From NCBI RefSeq assembly GCF_027307225.1, contig NZ_DAHUXJ010000108.1, positions 1 through 43,297 of the forward strand: DNA of 43,297 nucleotides, read 5' to 3'. The stretch comes from Bradyrhizobium sp. (GTDB taxonomy: Bacteria > Pseudomonadota > Alphaproteobacteria > Rhizobiales > Xanthobacteraceae). The translations under genes and the position numbers were made by a program. Under the pieces are notes generated by a model. The model searched no databases. It worked only from the letters and a program-made list of their open reading frames with translations, and was not told the origin of the DNA. Positions 34,050 to 41,464 of the stretch are shown piece by piece; position 1 is the first letter of the stretch, and every line of letters starts with the position of its first letter.

Positions 34050-35036
34050 ATGACCAAGCCTCCGCTGTTCTCCGGCTTTGACGGATTGATGAACCTCTCC
34101 CGCCGAGAGGGCGTCGATATCCGCCCCACTCTGCTTCGCGTTCTCGCTGACCTCTACGTTCAGACAAGCACGCATAGCGAGGAGGAAGCCCGCCAATTCG
34201 TCGAACTCACGTCGCGCCTGATCGATCAGGTCGATGACGCGACGCGCGCGGCCGTGCGGGCGCGGCTTGCTCTCTATCCGGCAACCCCGGCGCCGATTTT
34301 AAATCACCTTGGGCTCAAACCCTCGCATCCCGAGCCGCGCAAGCCGCTGGCACGCGAGATCCATGCATCCTCCAGCGCCGCGCAGGAACCGGCAGCAACC
34401 TCCCGCGAACCGCACTTGCGGATGACCTCGAACCTGTCGATGCAACCGGCCGATGCGGCCGAAATCAGCGGGCTTTTTTTTGGCGCGGGCTCCGCCGAGC
34501 GGGCCGTGATCCTGCACAACCTGTCCGAGACGCCGCTGAAGCCGTCGCCGCGTGTTCCCGCCTCACGCGCGAAGCGCGCGATCGAGGCTCTCGAGATGGC
34601 GGCCTGGATCGCCGATCTCGAAAATTTCACACTCGAACTCAGCGAGACGCTGATCCTGCCGTGGAAGATCGCAACCCAGGTGGTGAACGATCCGACCGGC
34701 GAACCGCTCGCTTGCGCCGCCAAGGCGCTTGGCATGCCGGGCGTGGTTTACCAGCGGGTCCTGCTTTTCCTCAAACCGGAGATCGGCAGCTCCGTTCACA
34801 TGGTGTACCGGCTCTCGCGCCTCTACGACACGCTGCAAGAGCGGTCGGCGCTGATCATGCTGGCGGCCTGGCGCGGCTCGACCCTGGTCGTCACGCGCGC
34901 CAAATACCGGCCGACGCTTTATGACGACGAACGCGGCCGCGCCCGCAGCGCGGCGGCGCAGACCAGGACCGCCTCGCAACCAGCTAGCGACGCCGCGACA
35001 CCTCGCGCGGGATCTTCGCAGAAGGCGGAGCGCTAA
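34050..35036 (+). CDS. DUF2336-domain protein
   Basis: A 328-aa helical protein of the alphaproteobacterial DUF2336 family: FDGLMNLSRREGVDIRPTLLRVLADLYVQ, then EEEARQFVELTSRLIDQVDDATRAAVRARLALYP and repeated HEAT-like helices to about residue 290. The tail is Arg/Ala/Ser-rich and disordered. DUF2336 proteins are found with two-component and cell-cycle genes in this class, but their role is not established. The gene stands alone, followed by a cluster of palindromes at 35051. Confidence 0.82.
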   Translation: MTKPPLFSGFDGLMNLSRREGVDIRPTLLRVLADLYVQTSTHSEEEARQFVELTSRLIDQVDDATRAAVRARLALYPATPAPILNHLGLKPSHPEPRKPLAREIHASSSAAQEPAATSREPHLRMTSNLSMQPADAAEISGLFFGAGSAERAVILHNLSETPLKPSPRVPASRAKRAIEALEMAAWIADLENFTLELSETLILPWKIATQVVNDPTGEPLACAAKALGMPGVVYQRVLLFLKPEIGSSVHMVYRLSRLYDTLQERSALIMLAAWRGSTLVVTRAKYRPTLYDDERGRARSAAAQTRTASQPASDAATPRAGSSQKAER

Positions 35037-35050
35037 ACCCCGTCTTGCCT

Positions 35051-35317
35051 TTAGTGCGGCGAATTCAGAATCATTAAGTTGCTGGAGCTCCCTTGATTCC
35101 GAAGTTCGCACCGGAGGGGATAGCTTGCGAACTTCGGAATCAGAACTCTAGTGCCCACTTTCCGAAGTTCGTGCTCTATCGCAGCACCCACCTTCACGAA
35201 CTTCGGAAAGTCATGGGCTACTCACAAACTTATTGATTCTAGTACCACTTTATCGATCTGAAGTCCCCGATCGAATTCGCCGCTTGTGGTGCAGGGACTT
35301 CAGATCGGCGGTACTAG
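35051..35317. repeat. Cluster of CTAG hairpins with a collapsed unit, copy 8
   Basis: An 18-base relic TTAGTGCGGCGAATTCAG (35051-35068) is followed by the spacer AATCATTAAGTTG (35069-35081). Then come unit 15 (35082-35151, arms GATTCCGAAGTTCGCA), unit 16 (35148-35223, arms CTTTCCGAAGTTCGTG) sharing CTAG 35148-35151, a second spacer in the opposite sense containing AACTTATTGATT, and unit 17 (35239-35317, arms CGATCTGAAGTCCC). It thus reads as two oppositely oriented pairs fused at one CTAG, one having lost its left hairpin. The final CTAG provides the stop of the DUF1491 gene. Confidence 0.88.
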
Positions 35318-35658
35318 TCGCGCGTCAGATCGAGGAAGTGCTGCCCCGAACGATCCTCGGTTTCCACGATCCAGGCATCCGGATCGAACCGGATTTCCTT
35401 CTGCAGACGCTCCTCCACCGACGGCTCCGGCAACGGCTCCTTCGAGATCGGCATGAAAAGCCGCTCAACGGGTCTGGAGTCGTCGTAAACCGTTTGCGGC
35501 GCCGGCGCGTAAAGCATGGCATTGCCGTCCAGCAGTGCCACCTTCACGAACACCGCGCCCGCCTCCTCCGCGCCACGCCGGCGCACCGCGCCGAAGACAC
35601 CCGCGGTCTGGCAGCGGCGCAGATAAGCCGCCACCCAAATACTCGATTTCAATCGCAT
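35314..35658 (-). CDS. DUF1491-domain protein
   Basis: A 114-aa protein of the alphaproteobacterial DUF1491 family: MRLKSSIWVAAYLRRCQ, AGAVFVKVALLDGNAMLYAP and DPDAWIVETEDRSGQHFLDL. Function unknown. ATG at 35658 is the only start that fits the family. The TAG stop is made by the CTAG of unit 17. It lies 52 bp after the peptidoglycan-binding protein gene on the same strand, probably at the end of that operon. Confidence 0.88.
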   Translation of the reverse strand: MRLKSSIWVAAYLRRCQTAGVFGAVRRRGAEEAGAVFVKVALLDGNAMLYAPAPQTVYDDSRPVERLFMPISKEPLPEPSVEERLQKEIRFDPDAWIVETEDRSGQHFLDLTRD

Positions 35659-35710
35659 CGAAAGACGATAGGCCAGCCGATGTCGCGATGCTAGTGGAGC
35701 CGGGCCCGGT

Positions 35711-36385
35711 CTACTCGACCGAATGGCCGATCGTGGAAGCCAGTTCACGCATGAGACGTTCGGTCACCTGGCCGGTGACGGGAATCCTCCGTGCCCGCTC
35801 GAACCGCTGGATCGCGGCCAGCGTGTCGGCGCCGAGGACGCCGGTAGGCTTCAACTGGCCGTAGCCATATTCGGTCAGCGCGCGCTGCACGGCGGCGATG
35901 CGATGCGAGCCCGTGACAGGCACGCCGTCGGCATGGGTCGAAACCGGAACCGTCATCGGCGGGCGCGGAATATTCGCTGTCGTCGCCTGCATCGTGCTCG
36001 CTGTCTTGACGAGATTGGTCAGCGGATCTGCTGCTCTCGAATCCGCCGGCCTCGGTTCGGCGGGCCTCGCTTCGGGCAGCGGTACTGCCGCCTCAACCGG
36101 CCGCGAGCGTGGCGCGGGCGCGAGATTGGCGGGCACTGACGCCGTTGCCACCGTGGGCATGACGGTCACCGTGCCGAACATCGGCGCGGGGTGACGCCCG
36201 GCTTGCATGAGCAGCGCATTGGCGATGACCGCGACGACGACCGCAAGGGCAAGCGCGCCCGCAATCATATCTTTCGGGCTGTACAGAAAAATGCGCATGG
36301 CAAGGCTGTGCTCGTAATCCACTTCCGTCGCTGCCGCTCTGGAGCCGCGGCGGCGCTTGCCATCACTTCTCGATTTCCTAGGCAC
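35711..36385 (-). CDS. Membrane-anchored peptidoglycan-binding-domain protein
   Basis: A 224-aa protein. It has a basic cytoplasmic N-terminus (PRKSRSDGKRRRGSR), one transmembrane helix at about residues 40-62 (MIAGALALAVVVAVIANALLM), a Pro/Ala-rich linker of about 90 residues, and a C-terminal PG_binding_1 domain (IAAVQRALTEYGYGQLKPTGVLG, DTLAAIQRFERARRIPVTG). The GTG start at 36385 overlaps the upstream histidine kinase stop by 8 bases, so the two proteins are translationally coupled. A role linking signalling to the cell wall is an inference from context. Confidence 0.88.
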   Translation of the reverse strand: MPRKSRSDGKRRRGSRAAATEVDYEHSLAMRIFLYSPKDMIAGALALAVVVAVIANALLMQAGRHPAPMFGTVTVMPTVATASVPANLAPAPRSRPVEAAVPLPEARPAEPRPADSRAADPLTNLVKTASTMQATTANIPRPPMTVPVSTHADGVPVTGSHRIAAVQRALTEYGYGQLKPTGVLGADTLAAIQRFERARRIPVTGQVTERLMRELASTIGHSVE

Positions 36386-38207
36386 TTTTCTTCACCTGAG
36401 GGGATTGCTCCGGCGTCGGGAGACGCGACGGCGGTGCGAGCGTTGTAATATTGCTTGCAGGTTGCGCCTGCTGCGGCGTCAGCGGCAACGCTACCGTAAC
36501 CGTAGTTCCTTCGTCGACCCTGCTCTGCACCGTCATATCGCCGCCGTGCAGGGCAACGAGGCTCTTGACGATCGATAGCCCCAGACCCGTGCCTTCGTGA
36601 CGGCGTTGATAGGTCTTTCCGGCCTGAAAGAACGGATCGCCGATCCGCTTGAGGTCGTCGGCGGCAATGCCAACGCCAGTATCGGCGATGCGCACCATGA
36701 GTCGCGCACCTTCAATGGCAGCCGACACCGTTACGGTACCGCCGCGCTCGGTGAATTTGACGGCGTTCGAGACAAGGTTAAGCACGATCTGCTTGAATGC
36801 ACGGGGATCGCCGATCATGACCGGCAAATCGTCCGGCGCGCGGCTGACGAGTTCGACGGCGCTCTCGCGCGCTTTCAGCGCCAGAAGACTGCAGCAATTG
36901 ACCAGAGCCGCCCGTGGCGCAAAAGGCTCAGGCATGATCTCGAAATTGCCCGACTCCATCTTCGAAAGATCGAGAATGCCATTGACGACCGACAGCAGGT
37001 GCTGCCCCGAATCGTTGATCAGCTGGGCGTACTCCTTGCGGCGCGCGGCGTCCAGCATCAGCGCGTCTTCCTGCATGATCAACTCGGAGAAGCCGATAAT
37101 GGCATTGAGCGGTGTGCGCAGCTCATGGCTCATGGTAGCGAGGAAGCGGGTCTTGGAGGCATCTGCCTGCTCTGCCGCCGACCGCGCCAGATCCAGCGCC
37201 TGTTCCTGATTCTTGCGGTCAGTGACGTCGCGCATGACCGCAACGACCTCGGTCTCCGCAGTTTTCGAAAATACCGTTTCGAGCGGCCGGCAACGCATCT
37301 CGACCCAGATGAAACTGACCTGATTGGCCTGCCCCGCTTCGCGTCCGCGGACCGCATCCCGTTTCAGGCGGAACTCGACGCTCTGCGCCGCGCCGTCGCG
37401 CGCCGCATCCGAAAGCGCGGTGAGATAGGCCGGGCGATCGGCGACATGAACGCGATCGAACAGACCAAAGCCGAGAAGACCCGAGGCCGACGTTCCCAGC
37501 AGCGCCTCCGCAGCCGGCGAGATGAAACGCACGGCCCCGTTGCGGTGGTGACGTGAAATCACGTCGCTCATATTGTGCGCCAACAGGCGATAACGGTCTT
37601 CCTCGACATAAAGCAGCGACGCGCTGGTGCGCGCGAGCAATTCGGTGCCGAACGCGAGGCCCCCGGCATAAAGCGTTGCCGCGGCCACGCCGAATGTGGT
37701 CAGGATCGCGCGCATATGCGGACTGACATCCGCCGCAGGCAATAGCTCGAAATGGCCGAGGGCGATCAGGACGCCCACGCAGATCAAGGCGACCGCGGAA
37801 GCGAAGGCGACGGCGCGGCGCGAGGCCGAAAGCGCGGCTTCCACCGGCACGACCACGAGCCAGATCGCCGCAAACGATCCGATGCCGCCGGTGCTCGATG
37901 CCAGCGTCATGATCAGTCCGGCGAACGCCAGCGATGAAAGGCAGCAGGCCTCTTCGTAACGGCCGGTGCGCGATAGAAACCAGGAGAGCAGAATGGGTGC
38001 AATCAGCCAGGCGAATGCTGCAACCTCAAGCGCGGTTGGCGCGCCGTGCATGGCAAGATAGACCGGGAACGCCGCAAATGCCGTGAGGCTTCCCAGTAGC
38101 CGCGGCGCGATAAAGGCGCGATGGCGGGCGCGCGCAAGCGCGTCCTGCCGTGCGGACGGGTGCAGCAGCGCATCCAGGCAATCGCGAATGGTACTCAGAA
38201 CTATCAC
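36378..38207 (-). CDS. PAS-domain sensor histidine kinase, DivJ-like layout
   Basis: A 609-aa membrane kinase. About six transmembrane segments occupy residues 35-190 with no large periplasmic domain. A PAS domain follows (YRLLAHNMSDVISRHHRNGAVRFISPAAEALL), then a HisKA domain with FLATMSHELRTPLNAIIGFSEL, and an ATPase domain (NLVSNAVKFTERG, DTGVGIA, GTGLGLSIV). The multi-pass sensor followed by one PAS and kinase resembles DivJ-type cell-cycle kinases of alphaproteobacteria. This assignment is by layout only; no receiver domain is present and no partner regulator is adjacent. Starts GTG at 38207. Confidence 0.88.
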   Translation of the reverse strand: MIVLSTIRDCLDALLHPSARQDALARARHRAFIAPRLLGSLTAFAAFPVYLAMHGAPTALEVAAFAWLIAPILLSWFLSRTGRYEEACCLSSLAFAGLIMTLASSTGGIGSFAAIWLVVVPVEAALSASRRAVAFASAVALICVGVLIALGHFELLPAADVSPHMRAILTTFGVAAATLYAGGLAFGTELLARTSASLLYVEEDRYRLLAHNMSDVISRHHRNGAVRFISPAAEALLGTSASGLLGFGLFDRVHVADRPAYLTALSDAARDGAAQSVEFRLKRDAVRGREAGQANQVSFIWVEMRCRPLETVFSKTAETEVVAVMRDVTDRKNQEQALDLARSAAEQADASKTRFLATMSHELRTPLNAIIGFSELIMQEDALMLDAARRKEYAQLINDSGQHLLSVVNGILDLSKMESGNFEIMPEPFAPRAALVNCCSLLALKARESAVELVSRAPDDLPVMIGDPRAFKQIVLNLVSNAVKFTERGGTVTVSAAIEGARLMVRIADTGVGIAADDLKRIGDPFFQAGKTYQRRHEGTGLGLSIVKSLVALHGGDMTVQSRVDEGTTVTVALPLTPQQAQPASNITTLAPPSRLPTPEQSPQVKKSA

Positions 38208-38606
38208 AGCTTTTTCGCTTCGGCATGCGTCGAACCGACGCTCCGGAACGTCCCCCTTGTCTAAATCGCAACCTGTCAGAGCGACATTAAATGAACGCTA
38301 AGGCGGCCCGCATGGCGGCCAAACACCGCATCTCCACGCCGTTTTCCATCTCCGATGCGGGCTTCAATCAACGCAGATGGTGAACGGCGGGTTTCCGGAA
38401 CTTTTTGGGTATGGTTTCGAAATGGTGGACGGCCGGCGAGAGGCGCGTGCCGGATATCAATCAAAAATTTACACCGAATCAAACCAGGCGAATTTTTCGC
38501 AAATCCTTCACTGCTTAACTTCAATGCAAACACTTGCGATTTATCGACGACTGGTAAGATTCGGGATTGAAGACAGCGAGACAAGAGAGGCGGCCGGAGT
38601 AGCACG
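38208..38606. promoter_or_regulatory. Divergent intergenic region between the histidine kinase and the DUF5330 gene
   Basis: About 400 bases, AT-richer than the surrounding genes in 38460-38570. It should contain promoters for both the kinase operon and the DUF5330 gene. A weak pair TTGCGA / TAAGAT (38534-38560, spacing 15) precedes DUF5330 but is not strong. GGAG lies seven bases before the DUF5330 start. Nothing else was seen. Confidence 0.35.
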
Positions 38607-39017
38607 ATGTTTTTCCTGCTTCGCTTGGCGTTTTGGATTGGCTTGGTCCTCGTCTTGTTGCCGAGGGACAAATCTCCGGACACCGGCAAGACGCCGCAGA
38701 TCGATGCGTCCGAGGCAATCTCGGCGGCCACCGCGGCCGTCAACGACATGAGCCAGTTTTGCAAACGCCAACCGGCAGCGTGCGAAGTCGGCGGCCAGGC
38801 CGCAACTGTGATCGGTCAGCGCGCCCAGGGTGGCGCAAAAAAGCTGTATCAGATCATCACGGATAAGCCCGACAAATCCGACAAGCATTCGCCCGACCAC
38901 ACCGGATCGATCGGCGGCATGGACAGCGAGGCCGCGCAAGCCGAAGCGGCGCAAGACACGCTGACGCCGGACGACATGCAGATCGAATGGCAAGGCGCCC
39001 CGCCGCCGTCACCGTAA
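38607..39017 (+). CDS. DUF5330-domain protein
   Basis: A 136-aa protein starting MFFLLRLAFWIGLVLVLLP, a membrane anchor or signal sequence. It is followed by the DUF5330 region with two Cys (FCKRQPAACEVGGQAA), probably disulfide-bonded in the periplasm, and a Pro/Ala/Asp-rich acidic tail. Function unknown. ATG at 38607 has GGAG seven bases upstream. It lies on the same strand as sufE, 96 bp upstream. Confidence 0.85.
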   Translation: MFFLLRLAFWIGLVLVLLPRDKSPDTGKTPQIDASEAISAATAAVNDMSQFCKRQPAACEVGGQAATVIGQRAQGGAKKLYQIITDKPDKSDKHSPDHTGSIGGMDSEAAQAEAAQDTLTPDDMQIEWQGAPPPSP

Positions 39018-39113
39018 TTCCGCGCGAAAATCGGGAACAATTCGGATCGGGAACGAACTCGCTTTCGTCCGCCTTCACCCCTATATATGGGTTGCTGAAG
39101 GTTGAGCACGGCC

Positions 39114-39545
39114 ATGACGGCGATTGACGACATCCGCGAGAATTTCGAACTGCTGGACGACTGGGACGACCGCTACCGGTATGTCATCGAGCTTGGGCGC
39201 ACGCTCGAGCCGATGCCGGAAGCCGAGCACTCTGCCGCCAACAAGGTGCAGGGTTGCGTCAGCCAGGTCTGGTTGTCGAGAAATGTCGAACGCAACGATG
39301 CCGGCGAAGCCTTGCTGAAATATCGGGGCGACAGCGACGCCCACATTGTTCGCGGACTGGTCGCGATCCTGCTCATGCTTTATTCCGGCCAGACGCCACA
39401 GCAAATTCTCGCAACCGACGCCATCGCCGTCTTCGACGAGTTCGGATTCCGCGAACATCTCACGCCGCAGCGCTCCAACGGGCTACGTTCGATGGTCGAG
39501 CGCATTCGCACCGATGCGCGTGAAACGCTGGCCGCGGCGTCGTAG
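39114..39545 (+). CDS. sufE: Cysteine desulfuration protein SufE
   Basis: A 143-aa sulfur acceptor that takes persulfide sulfur from SufS and passes it on for Fe-S cluster assembly. The catalytic Cys is in NKVQGCVSQVWL (residue 48), and the following residues, including LVAILLMLYSG and the LTPQRSNGLRSMV helix, match the family. ATG at 39114 is chosen; a TTG at 39102 would add four residues. The suf operon itself is not in the window. Confidence 0.95.
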   Translation: MTAIDDIRENFELLDDWDDRYRYVIELGRTLEPMPEAEHSAANKVQGCVSQVWLSRNVERNDAGEALLKYRGDSDAHIVRGLVAILLMLYSGQTPQQILATDAIAVFDEFGFREHLTPQRSNGLRSMVERIRTDARETLAAAS

Positions 39546-39554
39546 GCGCGGCGT

Positions 39555-39968
39555 CTATTTGCGACGGCGGCGTTGCTGGCCAAGCCCCATTTTCTTGGCG
39601 AGTTGCGAGCGGGCGACCGCATAGCTGGGCGCGACCATTGGGTAGTCGGGCGGCAAACCCCATTTTTCCCGATATTGTTCGGGTGTCATATTGTATTGCG
39701 AACGCAAGTGCCGCTTCAGCGACTTGAAGCGTTTGCCGTCCTCAAGACACACCAGGTAATCGGGCGCGATGGATTTCTTGATGGAAACCGCGGGCTTTGT
39801 TGGCTCGGCCGACAGTTCGGGGCGGCCGGACGAAACGCGAACCAAGGCGGCATGGATCTGGTTGATCAAGCCCGGAATTTCCGAAGCGGGCGTCGGATTG
39901 TTGCTGAGATAGGCCGAAACGATATTTGCCGTCAGATCGATGAAATTCCTGCCCGTGGTATCGGTCAT
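39555..39968 (-). CDS. MucR/Ros family transcriptional regulator with altered zinc ligands
   Basis: A 137-aa regulator of the Ros/MucR family that controls exopolysaccharide, motility and cell-cycle genes in rhizobia and relatives. The DNA-binding region holds YLVCLEDGKRFKSLKRHLRS and YREKWGLPPDYPMVAPSYA, followed by a basic tail (GLGQQRRRRK). Metal ligands would be Cys74, Asp77 and His87, but the position usually filled by the second His is Gln91 (HLRSQYN). The finger is therefore non-canonical and may bind zinc weakly or not at all. ATG at 39968 is preferred, with GGAAGG eight bases upstream; a TTG at 39974 precedes it. Confidence 0.93.
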   Translation of the reverse strand: MTDTTGRNFIDLTANIVSAYLSNNPTPASEIPGLINQIHAALVRVSSGRPELSAEPTKPAVSIKKSIAPDYLVCLEDGKRFKSLKRHLRSQYNMTPEQYREKWGLPPDYPMVAPSYAVARSQLAKKMGLGQQRRRRK

Positions 39969-40096
39969 GGCCAAAACCTTCCCAAGATTTTAATCACGCA
40001 AGTCATGTCCGTGCCGATTCACAATTTGGCATCCGTTGCCATCTTTGCCGATCTGAGCGGATTACCTGGACGGAGACAAGAACGGCGTTCCGGTTT

Positions 40097-40972
40097 TCAC
40101 GGCCTCTGATCGAGATGTGCGCGCAATTCGTCGATCGAGGCGAAGCGCATCATGCCTTCCGGCATCTGCGCTTCGATTGAACCGTCGGAATACAACGAAT
40201 AGGCCATGCCATCGACGACGCCGGATTTGAGCACTGTGATTGCCGGCTTATTTTCGGCAGCCGGAGGCTGGCGGATCGCGGCGGACGGTTCGCTGAATGG
40301 CGGTGGACTTCGCACCGGACGGCGCTGCAGCGGCACATCGGTTGGCCGTGCCCGTTCCGATTTCGGCGAGGTATCGTCAAAGCCTGGCGGAGGAACTTCG
40401 TTGACCTCAGGCTCAGGCGCCGTCCCCGACCCGGCAGATGGATCGCCTGGGCGCGCCTGGGCGCGTTCGCGCTCCCGGCGGGAGGTCGAGGAAAACATAA
40501 AATTTCGCCGCTGTTTTGCCGGTGGCTCGGACGTCTGCGGTGATGACGCCGCTTGGCCGGATCGGTCGCGCACCGCAGCCTCTTCGTCCCAGGGCGCAGA
40601 CGGTGACGGAGGCGGTCCCGGCGGCTCGGCGCGCAGCGGATCGGCATGCGGCGTGACGCTATCGCTTGCGGTTCCGGCCGGGCGCGGCAAGGCCGCTCGC
40701 TGGGACGCGCCGTTCCTTAGGGCAAAGGCAGCATTGGACGCCAGCTGGCCTACGGCGCCCTTCAGCTCCCTGACCGCGACCCACAAGCTCAGGATAATCA
40801 GCCCCGAGCAGGCGGCGACGGCGCCAGCGAGAATAAGAGTGTTGCCAAGGCCGAATTCGTTGATCGGGATCCCGAAACCGATCGCTGCGAGACCCGCCAG
40901 CAGGCAGCCGATCCCGACGACCAACATTCCAATCATCATCAAACTCACCCCTGGGCCGCGCTCCGCCATCAC
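40097..40972 (-). CDS. Hypothetical membrane protein with disordered linker, 291 aa
   Basis: Two N-terminal transmembrane helices (LMMIGMLVVGIGCLLAGLAAIGF and LGNTLILAGAVAACSGLIILSL) are followed by a Pro/Ser/Arg-rich, probably disordered region of about 170 residues. A short conserved C-terminal segment comes last (SGVVDGMAYSLYSDGSIEAQ, MMRFASIDELRAHLDQRP). The final 50 residues resemble a small sensory or substrate-reading module seen in related alphaproteobacterial proteins of unknown function. ATG at 40972 or 40969. It stands alone on its strand. Confidence 0.78.
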   Translation of the reverse strand: MMAERGPGVSLMMIGMLVVGIGCLLAGLAAIGFGIPINEFGLGNTLILAGAVAACSGLIILSLWVAVRELKGAVGQLASNAAFALRNGASQRAALPRPAGTASDSVTPHADPLRAEPPGPPPSPSAPWDEEAAVRDRSGQAASSPQTSEPPAKQRRNFMFSSTSRRERERAQARPGDPSAGSGTAPEPEVNEVPPPGFDDTSPKSERARPTDVPLQRRPVRSPPPFSEPSAAIRQPPAAENKPAITVLKSGVVDGMAYSLYSDGSIEAQMPEGMMRFASIDELRAHLDQRP

Positions 40973-41185
40973 GCAGCCCTACAGCGCCCGTCGCCACGAT
41001 ACCGTCATATTGCCTGCCGAGCCAGACGCCAATTACCCAGGTAATTCCGGGACCTGCGGTCGCTGGAGCCATGGTTAAGGGCCGAATCCGTCTTTAGTTG
41101 CGCCTGCCGCTGGCGAATTACGCCACAATTGCCAATTACTTGGCCCATGAACTGCGCTATATGGATGCCGGAGGATGAGGGCCCG

Positions 41186-41427
41186 CTAGATCTCCGATTC
41201 CGAAGTTCGCAAGCTAATGCGGCCCCTCCGATGCGAAGTTCGGAATCAAGGAGCTCTAGCAACTTATTGATTCTAGTACCGCTTTATCGATCTGAAGTCC
41301 CTGATCGAATTCGCCCCTTGTGGTGCAGGAACTTCAGATCGGCGGTACTAGTGCTGCTTCTCTATTTGAAGTTCCTGAACCGAATTCGCCGCTTGTGGCA
41401 CAGGAACTTCGACTAGGCGGCACGGGC
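41186..41427. repeat. Chain of three CTAG-bounded hairpins, copy 9
   Basis: Unit 18 (41186-41259) has arms GATTCCGAAGTTCGCA and a near-complement with one mismatch, outer CTAG at both ends. The spacer CAACTTATTGATT is followed by unit 19 (41273-41351, arms CGATCTGAAGTCCC/GGAACTTCAGATCG). Unit 20 (41348-41427, arms TTTGAAGTTCCTG and CAGGAACTTCGA) shares CTAG 41348-41351. Unit 19 is nearly identical to unit 17 at 35239, including the loop and the spacer, which suggests recent copying. Unit 20's far end has decayed. Confidence 0.9.
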
Positions 41428-41464
41428 GTGAAACGGGCCAAGGGGTCACCGGGTTACCAATCGC

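Noticed and set aside
35689..35710. CTAGTGGAGCC near the end of the peptidoglycan-binding protein gene, as another palindrome
   Set aside because: Only a short match to the element ends, with no complementary arm or loop; too little to call a unit.
4958..41427. CTAG palindromes considered as a CRISPR array
   Set aside because: The repeats are dispersed over 36 kb, palindromic throughout, of several subtypes, and lack regularly spaced unique spacers or cas genes.
9958..41427. CTAG hairpins considered simply as rho-independent terminators
   Set aside because: None is followed by a consistent T-run; they occur in start-proximal as well as stop-proximal positions and carry conserved loops and spacers. 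Some may still end transcripts.
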